Positions 33,748-46,180 of a stretch of DNA of 64,000 nucleotides are shown here, piece after piece. The DNA is from Gnetum montanum (Eukaryota > Streptophyta > Gnetopsida > Gnetales > Gnetaceae), in the NCBI GenBank assembly GCA_015680685.1, contig MNCI01000967.1, positions 64,964 through 128,963 of the forward strand, written 5' to 3'. The notes under the pieces are model-generated. The model ran no database searches. It saw only the letters and a list, made by a program, of their open reading frames with translations, and was not told the DNA's origin. A program made the translations under genes and the position numbers. Position 1 is the first letter of the stretch; each line of letters opens with the position of its first letter.

Positions 33748-34706
33748 TGATGAGTTTTGATTTGTCACATCAATTAGGCCTTGATGATGAGGCCTCGTTG
33801 ATGTAGTCTATTGCATCGATGAGGCCCTGTCAATGCAATCTGTTGCATTGATGAGGCCCCATTGACATAGTCAATTGTGTTAACATGGACCCATCAACAT
33901 AGGGGTCTATCCTAGTCTATAAATACATGCTCACCAACCACATTTATGTAATTAGTTCTCATAGTAGTAGCAAAGCTTTTGTAGTTTTTCTATTCAAAGT
34001 TAGAATATTTTTCCCTCTATGCCTGCAATAGGAGTCATTGAGTTTACAAATCTTTACTTGAGCATTGTTGTACCTGAGCAAGATAGTCTTTGCAGCAATA
34101 AAGATGAGCTTTCTAATAAACCTTACAGCATTCTAGATAGATTAAATATTTCATATATGCATTTAATATTTTTAATTACTTATTTAATGTTTTCCAGTAA
34201 TTAAGCCAATTAAAATAATTGAGCAAGATAAGCTAGATAGATTAAATACATAAGGATGACTGCTTCGAGCATAACATGTATTCACTTGGTAATTCCAATA
34301 GCATTATTTCTTAGTGCACCCAATAGCATAGCGCTTGGTAACCCAACAATGGATACGTGGCTTCAAGACATGTATGAAAAGTGGGACTGGATACTTATGT
34401 TAGGATTAGCTAGAGGCAAGTGGTTAGTTATATTGAATTAGCCATTAAATTACCTTGTCTTTATCTCTATTCAAGCACCAAGACTATAAAACATAAAACT
34501 ATAAAGATCATATGCCTCAATTACACTTAACCATACCATGTGCTTCACAAGTGTAATTGGGAAGACAATGAATGACCTTATGGCAAGGTTCACTACCTAG
34601 AAGACTAGTGCACTAGAAACTATAAAGTCCATGGAATTTTATCAGATCCTACATGAACACTTGTGATTCGTATGGTTGGGCATAGGGGGTATCTTGTTGC
34701 TCATCA
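33748..34706 (+). repeat. Element 2 3' LTR (959 bp)
   Basis: Starts TGATGAGTTTTG, ends GCTCATCA|CAATT. U3 (33775-33880) has at least three tandem units of about 30 bp around GATGAGGCCYCRTTGATGTAG, more than the 5' LTR. TATAAATA is at 33918-33925 and AATAAAG near 34099. Confidence 0.9.
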
Positions 34707-34711
34707 CAATT

Positions 34712-35929
34712 CCACCAAAATCAAGAACCTGAGACCAAAGGAACTTTCAATATGAGTGACTACTCATCATAGCCTCTAGTAGCCTTTAGAGTAGGTAATG
34801 AACTTTTGTGACTCACACCCATCTCAAAGGCCCCTATCCAACCTTGAAATCTTTATAATAATAATGTTTTGTCACACTATAAGTCATTACAACCCACATC
34901 AGCTTGCAACCACAAACTATGACTCGCTATAAGTTACACCTGCCACATAGCTACCTAAAGCAAGGTCACTCCATTTTGCTTTAATGCTTTAAACACATAA
35001 AATCTAGAATATATAAAAGACATATCAATTTGCTAGAAAATAATAAAACTAGCTATCTACAATTAATTCAAATAACATTACAATTCAGTGATTTCACAAC
35101 GCATAAAAACATCACAAATCACTAACATAGTCAATGATATTATGGAGTATAAGGCCCTACAACCACAACAATTATCCTCAATGAAAGTCACAACTGAACT
35201 AGATCTCTTCCATAACACAAGACTAAGATCTAACCATCACAAGATAGCTTCAATGGCCAAACACACACACTTAACTATAAAGATATAAACACTCTTATAC
35301 AATATCTTTTCACAACTCTCTCATGAAAAAGCACATTCACTCTCCTATCAACTTATCATAAACATGAAAACACATAATAATGTTTATCAAATTCAATACA
35401 ATAACCCTAGGAAAATTTTTCCCATGCTTAACTTGGATATTTCTAGTTTTTTCCATCTTGTTCTTATCTTTCTTGGATGTTTCCCAACCTAGAGCTTTCC
35501 TCAGCCATACAGAATGTCTATAGGCTTGCCAAGACATCTCCCTATTAGCTCTAGCACTCAAACAAGATGTCCCTAGACTATGGAAAATGTCTCATGTTGG
35601 GGTAAGACATTTTACTCCAAGGGCAAGATTTCTCCCCAAAGAAATCTTTTGCTTGGGAAAGATGTCTTTGGCTAAAACAAGACATCTAATCACTCTACAA
35701 GGCATATTCTAGCCACTTTGGACATCTCCTATGTATGCCCAACTCTTAGCCAAGACATCTTCTTAATCTCCAAAATATCCTTCTAACCTCATGAAACTTA
35801 TAATCACTACTTGTGGGGATAAAAATGGGGCTCAAAAAGGTGTCCCTACACCACTCCTAGTCCAAAATGCAAAATAGATTAATTTGATATTCAAATGATG
35901 CTAAATTCAAGGGAGAGACTCCCTAAGAT
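34712..35929. other. Flank with scattered AGACATCT/AGATGTCT motifs, no gene
   Basis: AT-rich, no supported ORF. Between 35529 and 35760 AAGACATCT, AAGATGTC and related words recur about eight times on both strands. It continues the flank interrupted at 11472. Confidence 0.55.
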
Positions 35930-36870
35930 TCCTATAGTATGGTCATCATTATCATTGTCCTAATCATATCGCAACAAAATGGGATTAGCTATAGAAGTTC
36001 TCTTTTACAATTTAACTCTATGAAGAGCTATATCTTTATTTATTTTCAATTTTTTTAGATCATCTGAAATTATTTTTTCCCAAGTATTTTTTGGTCTTCC
36101 TTTTAGTGGCTTTCCTAGAATAGTGATGTAAAAATCTTTTTTATAGGCTCATTATCTAATTTTTTTTACATGTACCCAAATTATTTAAATGTCATTCATG
36201 TAACTTATCTGAAATACAAGCCACTTCAATTTTTCCTCAAATATTTGTATTATGTAGTTTATCTCTTTTAGTAACTTTCAACATCCATCTAAGCATTTAT
36301 AATTCTACCTCACTAATTTGTTATCCATGTCTCTTTTGTACTACCCAATATTCAGCATCATATAAGATAGTAGGTCTAATTGTTATCCTATAAATGTTTT
36401 CCTTGAGTTTTATGAGGATTCCTTTATCACATAGAACACCACTACCTTGTCTTCATTTTGGCCATTCTACCTCAATCCTACTTCTTATATCTTTAACAAT
36501 TTCTTCATTTGATTGGATCATTAATCCTAGGTAGTGACACTATTTACAAGGAAGTGCTATTTGGTCTTGAATTATTAGTTTTATTTCACTTCTATTCATG
36601 CTATTATTGAAATTGTATTATCTTATTTCTACTAATTTTTTAAGTCTTTTGATTCTAGAGCATGTTTACACTTCGTCATTTTATAAGTAATATTTTCTAG
36701 AGTTGTATTCACCAACATAATATCATATACAAAAAGCATGTAATAATAGATTTCATCTTGTATTTCCTTTTCTAATTCATCTATGATCATTTAAAGATGC
36801 CTCTAAGATCTTCCATGTCTTTGTTTCAGCCTAAATAGATTTCTTCTTAGAAGTCATGCTACCCAAGTAA
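35930..36870 (-). pseudogene. LINE reverse transcriptase relic, C-terminal part
   Basis: On the minus strand, with frameshifts, this follows the C-terminal half of plant L1-like LINE RTs: MIIDELEKEIQDEI then YYYMLFVYDIMLV (36790-36705), where the usual catalytic FADD box is F-V-Y-D; then KHALESKDLK; a segment matching the ASGVLCD region (GSGVLCDKGILIKLK); RITIRPTILYDAEYWVV (about 36385-36335, like the RPA-LYG-ECW motif); and GKPLKGRPKKYLGK (about 36110). Many stops. The 5' half and any poly-A tail are not recognisable. It is old and inactive. Confidence 0.72.
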
Positions 36871-37404
36871 TACAATTAAGAATTAACACAATAAGTATAT
36901 ATCTAATACAATGCACATAATTCTAATGCACAATGAGCACAATCCTTAAATTTGGATACTAACTAAATGTAAAAACATCAAGAACTCATCAAATAAATTT
37001 TAAACATGGTACAAGTACAAATTACATTAGAGGAGTGTGAGGATTACTACACAAGCATCCACAAATAAAGGAATTTCTATTATGTTATACTTATGTTTTA
37101 CCAAATTTTCATGTTAGTCATATGATTTAGAGATTTATAACTAAAAACGTTATGAGTATAGGTACATTCTAAGACATATAGCTAACATGATACATTTGAA
37201 GTATCGTAAAGAAATATAACAATGCCCTAAGCATGACTCAAATTGCTAACCTCTTGCTGAAAATCCCTATTAAACAATGAACTAACTATTTGATTTACTT
37301 CTCATTGGCTCAAGTGGTTAGTCATATTTCTAGTTCCAACAACCTCATATCCTAATAATGCTATCTTTATCTCATAATATAAGTGAAGGATTTGATCTAA
37401 GAAA
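36871..37404. other. AT-rich sequence, one copy of a direct repeat
   Basis: No gene. Bases 37168-37255 (ACATATAGCTAACATGATAC ... CTAACCTCTT) recur in diverged form at 38395-38480, on the far side of the foldback. Confidence 0.6.
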
Positions 37405-38365
37405 AGCAGGATGTATAGGAAAACATGCCTTCTTGGTGGTTTGAAGGCTATTTTCCTCTAGAATGGCAATCAAAGAAGCATGGAGATCCTTTGGATTTCA
37501 TGTTACTTTGACCATCTTAGATAACTACATGGGCCCTCATTCCTTGTGAATCTTGTCACAAGGATATGTAGGCTTGTGAAGAAGCTTTAGCTTCAATGCT
37601 TAGGCCACTACCCTCTCTTCAAAGTTGGACTTAAGGCTAGATGCATTAGTATAGGAATTTATTGTAGTCCTTCTAGGGGAGTTAGTGTGTAATGTGCTTA
37701 TTGTGTGTTTGTATGTATGTATGCCTAAATGGTATGGTTGCATAATTAATACTTATGATAGTACTAACACATCCAACCATTGGCTAATAGGTTGTGTGCT
37801 ATGTTGTGACATAGGATGCTAAGCATTAAGGCATATTCTACCTTGAGTCTGCCCTTACTTTCATCACAATTGTTGGAACAACATCACCTAAGAGTCTCAA
37901 TAGCAACAATGAAAGTGAGGAAAGACTAAAGATGGAGTACATCTTAATGCTTAGCACCCTATGTCACAACATAGCACACGACCTATTAGTTAATTGTTGT
38001 ACATGTTAGTACTATCATAGTAATTAATTATGAAACTAGACCATCCAAGCATATTCCTACTTAAATACACAACAAGCAAAAAACTCACTAATTTCCCTAG
38101 AAGGACCACAATACATTTCTATACTAATGCATTTAGCCCTAAGCCTAATTGTGAAGAGATGACTGTGACTTGAGCATCAAAGCCAAAGCTCTTCTGCAAA
38201 CCTACATGTCCTTGTGATGAGGTTCATAAGGAATCAAGACCCATATAGTTCTATATGATGGTTAAAGTAGCATGAAGTCCAAAGCATCTCCACTCTCCTC
38301 TGTCCCCCATTCCAAAGGGAAATAACCTTCAATTCACCAACAAGGCATGTTTTCCTATAGGATGC
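37405..38365. repeat. Long foldback (inverted repeat), arms about 460-480 bp, loop about 20 nt
   Basis: The left arm (37405-37883) and right arm (37903-38365) are reverse complements at about 80% by eye. Anchors: GGAAAACATGCCTT (37420) against AAGGCATGTTTTCC (38345); GATGCATTAGTATA (37641) against TATACTAATGCATTT (38120); TGCTATGTTGTGACATAGG (37797) against CCTATGTCACAACATAGCA (37958). A transcript would fold into a near-continuous hairpin. No protein coding is evident. It could be a foldback or MITE-like transposon or an inverted-duplicate siRNA source. Confidence 0.82.
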
Positions 38366-41300
38366 TAGAAACTAAAAGAATGACTAAAGCATACCTAAGA
38401 AATATAGCCAACATAATAATTTAGAAGAATTATAGAGGAATATAATAATATCTTAAGTATGACTTGAACTATCAACCTCTTTTCTAATAAGAAAATGAAA
38501 TATCATTAAGCAAAATATCATTGGTAGGCAAAGGATTTGATAATCAACTATCTTACCTAATGTTGTAGCTTAAATGTACATGTTTATCATGTCCTAAGTT
38601 GGTAAGTATCAATATTCCCCTTTGGATAATTCTATGTCTTGAAAATCACAACCTACATGTTCTTGCCAAATGAGCAATGTATCATTGACCTTCCAAATAA
38701 AAAGTAACTCAATTGGTTATAAAAGGATAAATACCAAAAGAGGAGAGGGGTGTGTTGGAAACCAAAACATTTTTTAATAATATTTACCCTCAAGACTTAT
38801 AATTTAATTAGAACTTTATAATTCAATGTTTTCCACTAGAATAAAACTCATAACTTAGAGTTTCTAAATTAAGAGTCTTACCACTAGGCTTAATGCTTAT
38901 CCCACTAAGCAAGTTCTAATAAGATGAGGTTGCTCGCAATAGAACTATATTTAGAAGAGGGAGTATTAAAATCTAAAAATTTTTTAAAATGATATTTACC
39001 CCTAATAGATATAGTCAAATAAGAACTTTATTACTTAGCATTACTCACCAAATTCAAACCCATAACTTGAACCTTCAAAATTCAAGGTCTTACCACTACG
39101 CTAACACTTCATTGTTGAACTAGAACTAGATGACTATATAGCTAAATCAAAACTTTCATGGAACTTTATAACTTAACACTAAAAAATATGAGGGTATTAG
39201 ATCCTAAAATAATGTGTAATAATATTAAAAATATGAGTACATACAATCAAGGAAGAGTGAGTCTAAAGGAAAAGCCTAAAGATTTTGGAAATACCTTTTT
39301 AAATTTTTCTCCTCACAACCAATCCTAAAAACCTTTCCCACTAGGATAGAAAAAATATTAGCTCTTTCCTTATTATTAAAGGATTTCTTATAAAGAAAAG
39401 AAGAAAACTCCCTTTAAAGACTAAAGAACATATTAATAAAAAATGATGAACAAATAGCAATAGAAGTTAAAAGCTTCCCATCCTTGAACCTCCAAAATAA
39501 AAAGAAATAATCTTATAAAAATTAAATTAATTATTTAGCTTTCACTAAGAGCTTTTTTACTTGAAGTTGTAGCTGAAAAATATCTTTAATTTAATATTTG
39601 AATCCTAAAGAAAAATCATAGTTATACCCTTATTCCTCAAAAATAATTATATATTGAAGCTTCCAAATAAAAGAGAGCACAAGGGGTTGAAGACACTTCC
39701 AAAAATAAATAAAGGAAGTAGATAAAGTAGGTTAATCATTAAGAATGATTTCATTGATGTTTGGTTGAAAGTTGTTACAAAATTCTAAATGTTCATTTCC
39801 AAGAAGGATGTGCAACAAGATACTAAAAAAACATGAGACAAAAGAGTTTTCATGTAACACCCTAATAACTAGGCTTGAGCGAGAAAGGTATTATTTAAAG
39901 AAAAAAATAATTATACAAACAAACATAAAGTGCTTCTTGGAAAAAACATTGGATGCTAAGAACAAATATAGTCTGAAAAGCAATGGACATCTATTAAAAT
40001 AGGCAAATAGAGGTAGAGTAAAAAAAATAAAAATGTTATAAAATAGTGACAATGTTCACATGTACAAAACCTAATCTATCCACTGATAAAAATATATTGA
40101 AATCCTATTACCCAAGCCAAAAATAACATTAACAAGATATCAAAAAGTAAAATAGAATAAGCCATAACATTTACATAATAAGCAAAATACACATTAAAAA
40201 GCATGGGACCCTAACAATAATAAAATTTATTGAATAAAACGCCTAAAAAATAACCAATGCTACTAAATTAAATTCATGACCAAGTTAGGCTTGTACTAAA
40301 GACAAGTAAATACAAATACCAATCTCACAACTAAGAGTGAACATTACACAATACAAAAATCCTAGCTAAACATTATAACTTAGAAGAAAAATAACAAATA
40401 ATTGGCAACTTAACGACTAAATTAAAAATACATCAAATTAATAATCTAAGCTTCAACTTCTCCATCTAACTTCTATTTCTCACTACCAATTAAATCACCT
40501 AGAAGGCATGATAATAAAAGGAAAATCAATCCTAATATTGAGTACGAAATATAAGCTACAAAATACTCCATTGTGGGTTTTGAATTTAGGCAATAGGTAG
40601 CTCGATATTTATGAATAAGAAGTAGCTACAAGTAAACAGATAGTTCCAAAGATACAAACATGCATAAATCAAATAATAAATAATAACCAAATAAAATATC
40701 CAAAAACAAATAACAAAAAAGGCTTCACCACCACCGAATAAACCCAAACCAAACCTAAAATTGAACAAATGACATTTATTGAGAAATGTGACCCACGTAA
40801 GCATCCAACTTCTTATCAAGAAAGATTATCCATGTAAGCATTGCAAAATAAATATCATACTTATTGAGAAAGATGTCCAGTGTAGGTATTGCTAACCCAA
40901 ATTCAAAGCCAAATAATTATAAAGTACCTATACATACATACATACTTATAAACATAACAAATAAACCCTAGGTGATGGGGATATGTATCCAAATTGTTGC
41001 CAAAACCAAACAAAAAGGTTTAAAGAGAAAGTTACTCCCAAGTAGGATTCTAAGATGGTTAAACATGCTAAAAACTAAAAATATAACTTCTAAAGGCTTA
41101 CTGAAAATGCAAAAAAATCACAAAAAGAAATCATTGTAAGTTTCTAAAGCTGTTTTTTCAAGACAGTTCAAAAAATGATATCAACAAACATTGTGATCTT
41201 TGTTGTGACCTTGCAATGGATTCACAATGAATTAGGAGGGATACCTTAAGATTCAAACTAGGGTGTTGAATAACTTTGTTTTCTAGCCTATTGTTCTCTA

Positions 41301-41960
41301 GCATTATTTGGGAATTCCAAATGCAAATTATGGCTCAAAATCCTAGTTCTATAGATGAAAAATTTAGTAGAATCAAAATGAGGTTAAAACATTTTCTAAA
41401 TTCTCATGCATAAAAATAAATCTTTGGAAAATGCTAGATCTTAGAAAATATGAATAAAATCATCAAATCTAAGAAATAGGCACTACATCAAATAGTTCTT
41501 CAACAAATAGAGATCAACTAAAAAAATGCATACTAAACTAAAATATTAAAAACCCATAATTAAGAGCAAAGTACTAAATTTCCCTACCTGAAATGATAAT
41601 GATGCAACTAGAAATCTCCATGTGATTACAATCTCACAAACATCTCCAAACCATAGGCAAAACTAAAGGTCAATGATAGGATCTATGCAACACTTAAAAC
41701 AAAATTTGAAACTAAGCTCTTGCCATGGTCTTGGATGATAATGTAGCTCTAGATCTAATTCTTCTCCAAATTGGCAAGGTCTTCTTCTTTAGTTCTATCT
41801 CCTAGGTATCAACAATGTAAATGAATAGTTTCTAATGGAATGGTTACTAGCTATTATGCTTATAAGAGCATAGCATGGTTGGGAAAAAAGTATAATTCTA
41901 TTAAGAAAAATTAAATTAAAAGAAAATATTAATTTCTAAAATTACATAAAAGATCATATT
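38366..41960. other. AT-rich region without genes
   Basis: No supported ORF or RNA gene. It includes diverged tandem units (about 38735-38920, 38945-39120 and part at 39165-39240) sharing TTTTTTAATAATATTTACCC, AAGAACTTTAT and GTCTTACCACTA. Elsewhere it is unique-looking, A/T-rich with short poly-A runs. Confidence 0.55.
38735..39240. repeat. Degenerate tandem repeat, about 200-bp unit
   Basis: Two full copies and one partial copy share ATATTTACCC, TTAGAACTTTAT, AACTCATAACTT and GTCTTACCACTA in the same order. Confidence 0.6.
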
Positions 41961-42799
41961 CTAACATGTTACTCATTGGAAAGACATGTTACCCATGCTT
42001 GAAGGTTGGTGGCTTCTTAGAAATAAAAAAGGAGGGGTGTAGGGGAAGAGAGAAGTGCCATGAATAAACTCCTCCCTTGGACAAAATGCCAAGTGATGCT
42101 ACTCCTTGCAATGGTGGTAGTCTTATGGTTGTCAATCCAAGATATAAAACAATGTGATGTCACTGGAACATGGTTTGGACTTGGTTTGAATCTTGGAAAG
42201 AAGGGCTAACAATTACTTTAACCATTAATAACAAATAAGGATTCATTATGCCTATGGTAAGGCACCTCATGTCCCAATTTATGCAATCCTTTCTAAAATC
42301 CATCTCATCTCAGTATTTGCATGATCATAACTTGTGGTTTTGTGTAACATAGAGTTCTTCTCTCAAATTGGTGGTTCTAACATGTGTGTTTTGTTCAATA
42401 GGTATGTATTGTATTCAAACCCTTTGGTGCCTATAGACATTTTTAGGTGTGGTTATACAAGGGCATTAAGGGCTAGAGCCTGCTTTGGGGAGGACCCACT
42501 TTTATAACTTTTGTAACTTGTACTTTTTTAATACAACTACATCATCTTGAACCTTCCAAGTGCATAAATGTCAATTTCAACACCTTCCCTTATCATACAA
42601 CCTGTCCATTCTATATCATGGACTCAATACCCTTTTCTTACATCTTCCAAAGCTTTTAATTCCTATGTTCCATCTTCAACATTATTGGTGCCTAAATATA
42701 AATTCTCGCTTACCCCAGAACTTTGGACTTTACATGAAATCTTCCAACCAATCATAGAGCTTCATTTTCCATGTTGAATGTCCCCATGAGGTCTAATTT

Positions 42800-42890
42800 T
42801 AATACCCCTGATATCGGGTGGGAGTCAATATCAGCTACCCAATATCTAGTATCCAATATCAGGTAGACAAAACCTTATAAATAGAGCTTT
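42800..42890 (+). promoter_or_regulatory. Element 3 internal U3-like promoter with TATA box
   Basis: GATATCGGGTGGG, CAATATCAGC and AGTATCCAATATCAGG (42810-42862) resemble this element's own LTR U3 (AGGTATCCAATATCAAGG, 46421-46438). TATAAATA is at 42876-42883. Its position relative to the intron and 3' ORF matches element 2, but the motif is different, as are the two LTR U3s. Confidence 0.55.
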
Positions 42891-43374
42891 GACAATGCTT
42901 TAAAATTCATTCTCATCAATTGAAGCTAGGGGAGTTTTGCATTTTTCTCTTTTGACTAAGAGCCCTATGCACCCAACTTCCACACACAATATCTAGCCCT
43001 ATAGCACTCCAATTTCTATGGTTTCCGAACCTATTTGATCCCAGACTATTCAATTTCATTGAGGGGGGCTACTTATGTGGAAAACTTATGCTAATTTTTC
43101 AAAATTTGCTATTGCCCAAAAGGTATTATAAGGGTAAGAATGTTAAAAAATTTTAAAGTATTTTATTCAAAAATCAGTAGTATGCATGCTAAAATCTTTC
43201 ATTATATCACCTAAGAAATCATAACCATCATTATAACCCATACATAAGGGAAAAGAAGACCATTTTGAAAGGGTCATAAAAGAAGTTAATACTTTTTGGG
43301 CATTTTTCTTAAAATTTTTCTAACTTTGCACTCACATGAACTAAGAACTTAATGGAACTAAGGACATGAGTAAG

Positions 43375-43438
43375 GTATAAACCTATTGATGATAAATGAA
43401 AAACATCTTGATAACACCAAATCCTTAATTGATTGCAA
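43375..43438 (+). other. Element 3 candidate intron with damaged acceptor
   Basis: GTAAG|GTATAAACC opens it. Before the ORF ATG at 43439 the bases are GATTGCAA, where AG would be needed. Length would be 64 nt. Position matches the 60-nt introns of elements 1, 2 and A. Confidence 0.45.
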
Positions 43439-46180
43439 ATGGTCCCAAAAGGAGGAGGAGGACAAGGACCTTTGTAGGGTGCAAGTAAACACCTGAGAGG
43501 TGATAGAGGCTAACTAGGAGAATAAGGCCACAAGTTGTGGATGAAGAATAGGAGGCCTAATCATTTAACATTCATCAAGAGGCCCTTGTTACAAGACATT
43601 TGATCTAGGAAGAGGTTGTAGGACAAGAGGATCAAGCACAAGGGAAACAACTCACATTGTCCCAAGAATGCCTCCAAGCTATCCAAGAGTGATCCATGTA
43701 GACAATAGTCATCGTGAAAATGAACTTCGGGTCATTCATGGAATTTGTCCCTAAGCTAGTTAAAACTTAGCTTCAAGCATTACCTTTATAACACATTCTT
43801 TCTGAAAGTGAGAAATGGTATAGTGAGACATACCAATTCTAGTACAATAAAGTGGAGGACACCATTGTCAACATTAGTAGAGTCTCTATTTCTTTCTTAG
43901 TCAAGGCCACTACAAAGGCTCTAAACATACCAAATGTGGAGGACAAGGTAGCACGCATGTCTAGAAGGTCTAACACAAAAATAAGAAAGCTATGGCTGAA
44001 GTAGGCATATAACAAAGAAGACAAAATATACATTGAGCTAACTCTAGAAGAGACAATTTATTTCAAAATTGGCACATACCATCTCTTCCCCACTAAAGGG
44101 CTTAATAAAATATCAGCCTACATGGCCAGAGGAAGTGTAATCTTGATGGGCAAATACAACGCCAACCTTGCCCAATTGTACTTCATGGAAATTTAATGGA
44201 AGTTTGAGGAAAGAAAGACAAGGAAGATGACACTTCCATTTCCTTGCCTGATTAAAAAGCTATCCAAGCATACTAAAATCCTAGGTTACACCAATGATGT
44301 TCCTAGGAGAGCTCAAAATGCTTCATTCTCTAAGTTGCTTAAAGCAGCAACATTAAGAAAAGACCTTAGTGAAGAGCAAGAACAAGTACTAGAAAAGGAG
44401 TAAGAGTAGGAACTAGACAAGAAACCAAAGCAACAACGAGTGCTGCAAGTTCCACCACCATTGCCACAAGATTATAGGCCTACAATGAGCCATCTGCAAT
44501 ACATTTTTGAAACTCTCAACTAGGGAAGAAAGGACGAATCCAACCTATTTTGAGTCATTAATGTTGCTATTCAGAATATAGTTTCTACTAATCCATCAAA
44601 GGGGTAAATTTCTTTGTAATCATAAGGAGAATCCCAGTGGTTGTAGTAGATCTCTAGAAATGCTACATCTTTCCAAGTGATGTTTGAAATAAGAGAAGGT
44701 GCTATGGTTGTGATCATGCAGTACCAAGATGTGATAGGCATAATAGAAGTAATCATGAACCACATTAAAGAATCCTTTAATGTGCCCATTGTGCCTTCGA
44801 TGGACTTGACTGGAACCAAAGATGCACATATGTTAGCTGAGACTTCAATGACTCATGCAGCTCATGAGGATGTGCTCAATAGACTACTACAGACTAGGTA
44901 GGTTATGACAACCCTCTTCAACATCCCTAGTGATGTCACTGTAGCACAATTTGACCTCATAGCCACCAAGGGAAAACTAGTCATGGCAAAAACTAGGGTA
45001 GAGTATGTAGAAGCATAGGTGCACTGATTTCAATAAGGGCTCATCAATGTGAGAACCAAAAGAAGGGATCCTTCGCAATTCATTATGCTTGACCAATTGG
45101 AGAAATTTCAAACAGAGTAGTTAGGCCAATTGATTAAGTAGAACAAAGTGGCTAAATAAGAAAATGAGAAAGTAGTTTGGATGCCTTAGCTATTGAAGCC
45201 TAAGAATATGCTCATGTGAAGGCATTGACTGCTACAAAGGAAGAAAACAAGCATCTTGCTACTAACAATGCAAGGTTGACCACCATTGAGAAGCAAAAAA
45301 ACATTTTGAAAGAGAGCATCCACTAGTTGAGGGAGCAACAAGTGAGGCTCAACCAAGACATAAATAGATTGGCCAAAGAAAATTAAACCTTCTCAATGAA
45401 GGAGGTATGCGCAATATGCCAAAAGTTTGCAACTGAGATAAGCATGTGGCAAAATGAGGCCAAGAAACACAAGAAGTTGAAAGAGTACTTTTAGGACCAG
45501 ACTGACATGTATAAGCAAATTAATGAAAAAGAAATCCAAATCACAAAGGCCTACATCAGTTCCATGGCAACACAGAATCCTAACTGGCAACCCATCTTAG
45601 ATAGCTACAACCTAGTTCACCAAGTAGAAGTGAAAACCAAGGACCTGTAGATTGAAGATTTGAAGAAGTACATGTTGTTAGCTAACCTTCATTATGCTAA
45701 CCTTTCCATGTTAATAGTAGGTTGGCCCAAAATTAAATTCAAAAGACAAGTAATAGCCACCTATGCTTTATATGAGAAAGAGTTTGTAGATAGAAAAGTT
45801 GTTCTATAGAAACTCCACATGACAAACTCAAAACTAGAAATAATTAATGCTTGCTACAATGGGCAAAGAGATGTAGCTTTAGATTGAGCCAAGAGATTAA
45901 TAGATTATCATGAATTAATAAAAAATGCTAGGGCTTTTGAGAAGGAACCAAGGTAGTTTTTAGTGTGGTATGTGAAAGTGAATTAGATGTTTTGGTAGCT
46001 GCCTTGTCTGTGGGATGTACTAGTTCTAGCACACATTGGATGATCAACTTGGATGGTGCATTACCCAAGAATGGAGGAAGATAAGTTTCAAGAACTCCTA
46101 AATCATTACAAATTTCAAAAGCCTGATGACAAAGGAAAGCAGCCAATGGAAATGCCACCACATTCAGGAACTACATAGCT
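43439..46180 (+). pseudogene. Element 3 long 3' ORF, coiled-coil protein of unknown function
   Basis: Homologue of the 30641-33500 ORF. ATG at 43439 starts MVPKGGGGQG, basic and Gly-rich. The globular part is clearer than in element 2: KVEDTIVNISRVSISFLVKA (about 43850), KIGTYHLFPTKGLNKIS (44068), LMGKYNANLAQLYFME (44147), RKMTLPFPCLIKKL (44222), then GAMVVIMQYQDVIG (44698) and FNVPIVPSMDLTG. A coiled coil follows (about 45000-45600) and LPCLWDVLVLAHIG (about 46003) near the end. Stops are frequent. No signal peptide or membrane helix is seen. Confidence 0.7.

Larger units (their letters stand above)
11473..34706 (+). mobile_element. Element 2: Athila-like element with long 3' ORF, interrupted by element 1
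   Basis: Plus-strand element flanked by CAATT (11468-11472 and 34707-34711). The 5' LTR is split: 11473-11857 plus 21702-22211. Then primer site, gag, protease, RT, RNase H, integrase (to about 28430), a 2.1-kb noncoding region with internal promoter and intron, a roughly 2.9-kb 3' ORF, PPT and 3' LTR (33748-34706). Removing element 1 leaves about 13.4 kb. All ORFs are broken. It is older than element 1, which sits inside it. Confidence 0.92.

Noticed and set aside
35337-35561. 74-codon minus-strand ORF
   Set aside because: No homology recognised and no neighbouring exon or promoter signs; length is expected by chance in this composition.
35529-35760. Cluster of AGACATCT/AGATGTC words as an operator array
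   Set aside because: Spacing and orientation are irregular and the sequence is AT-rich; chance or a decayed satellite explains it as well.
40586-40819. 77-codon minus-strand hydrophobic ORF
   Set aside because: The hydrophobicity reflects T-rich antisense of A-rich DNA; no conserved motif.
42560-42777. Two overlapping 65-69-codon ORFs in element 3
   Set aside because: They lie in the noncoding region before the internal promoter and are not conserved in element 2.
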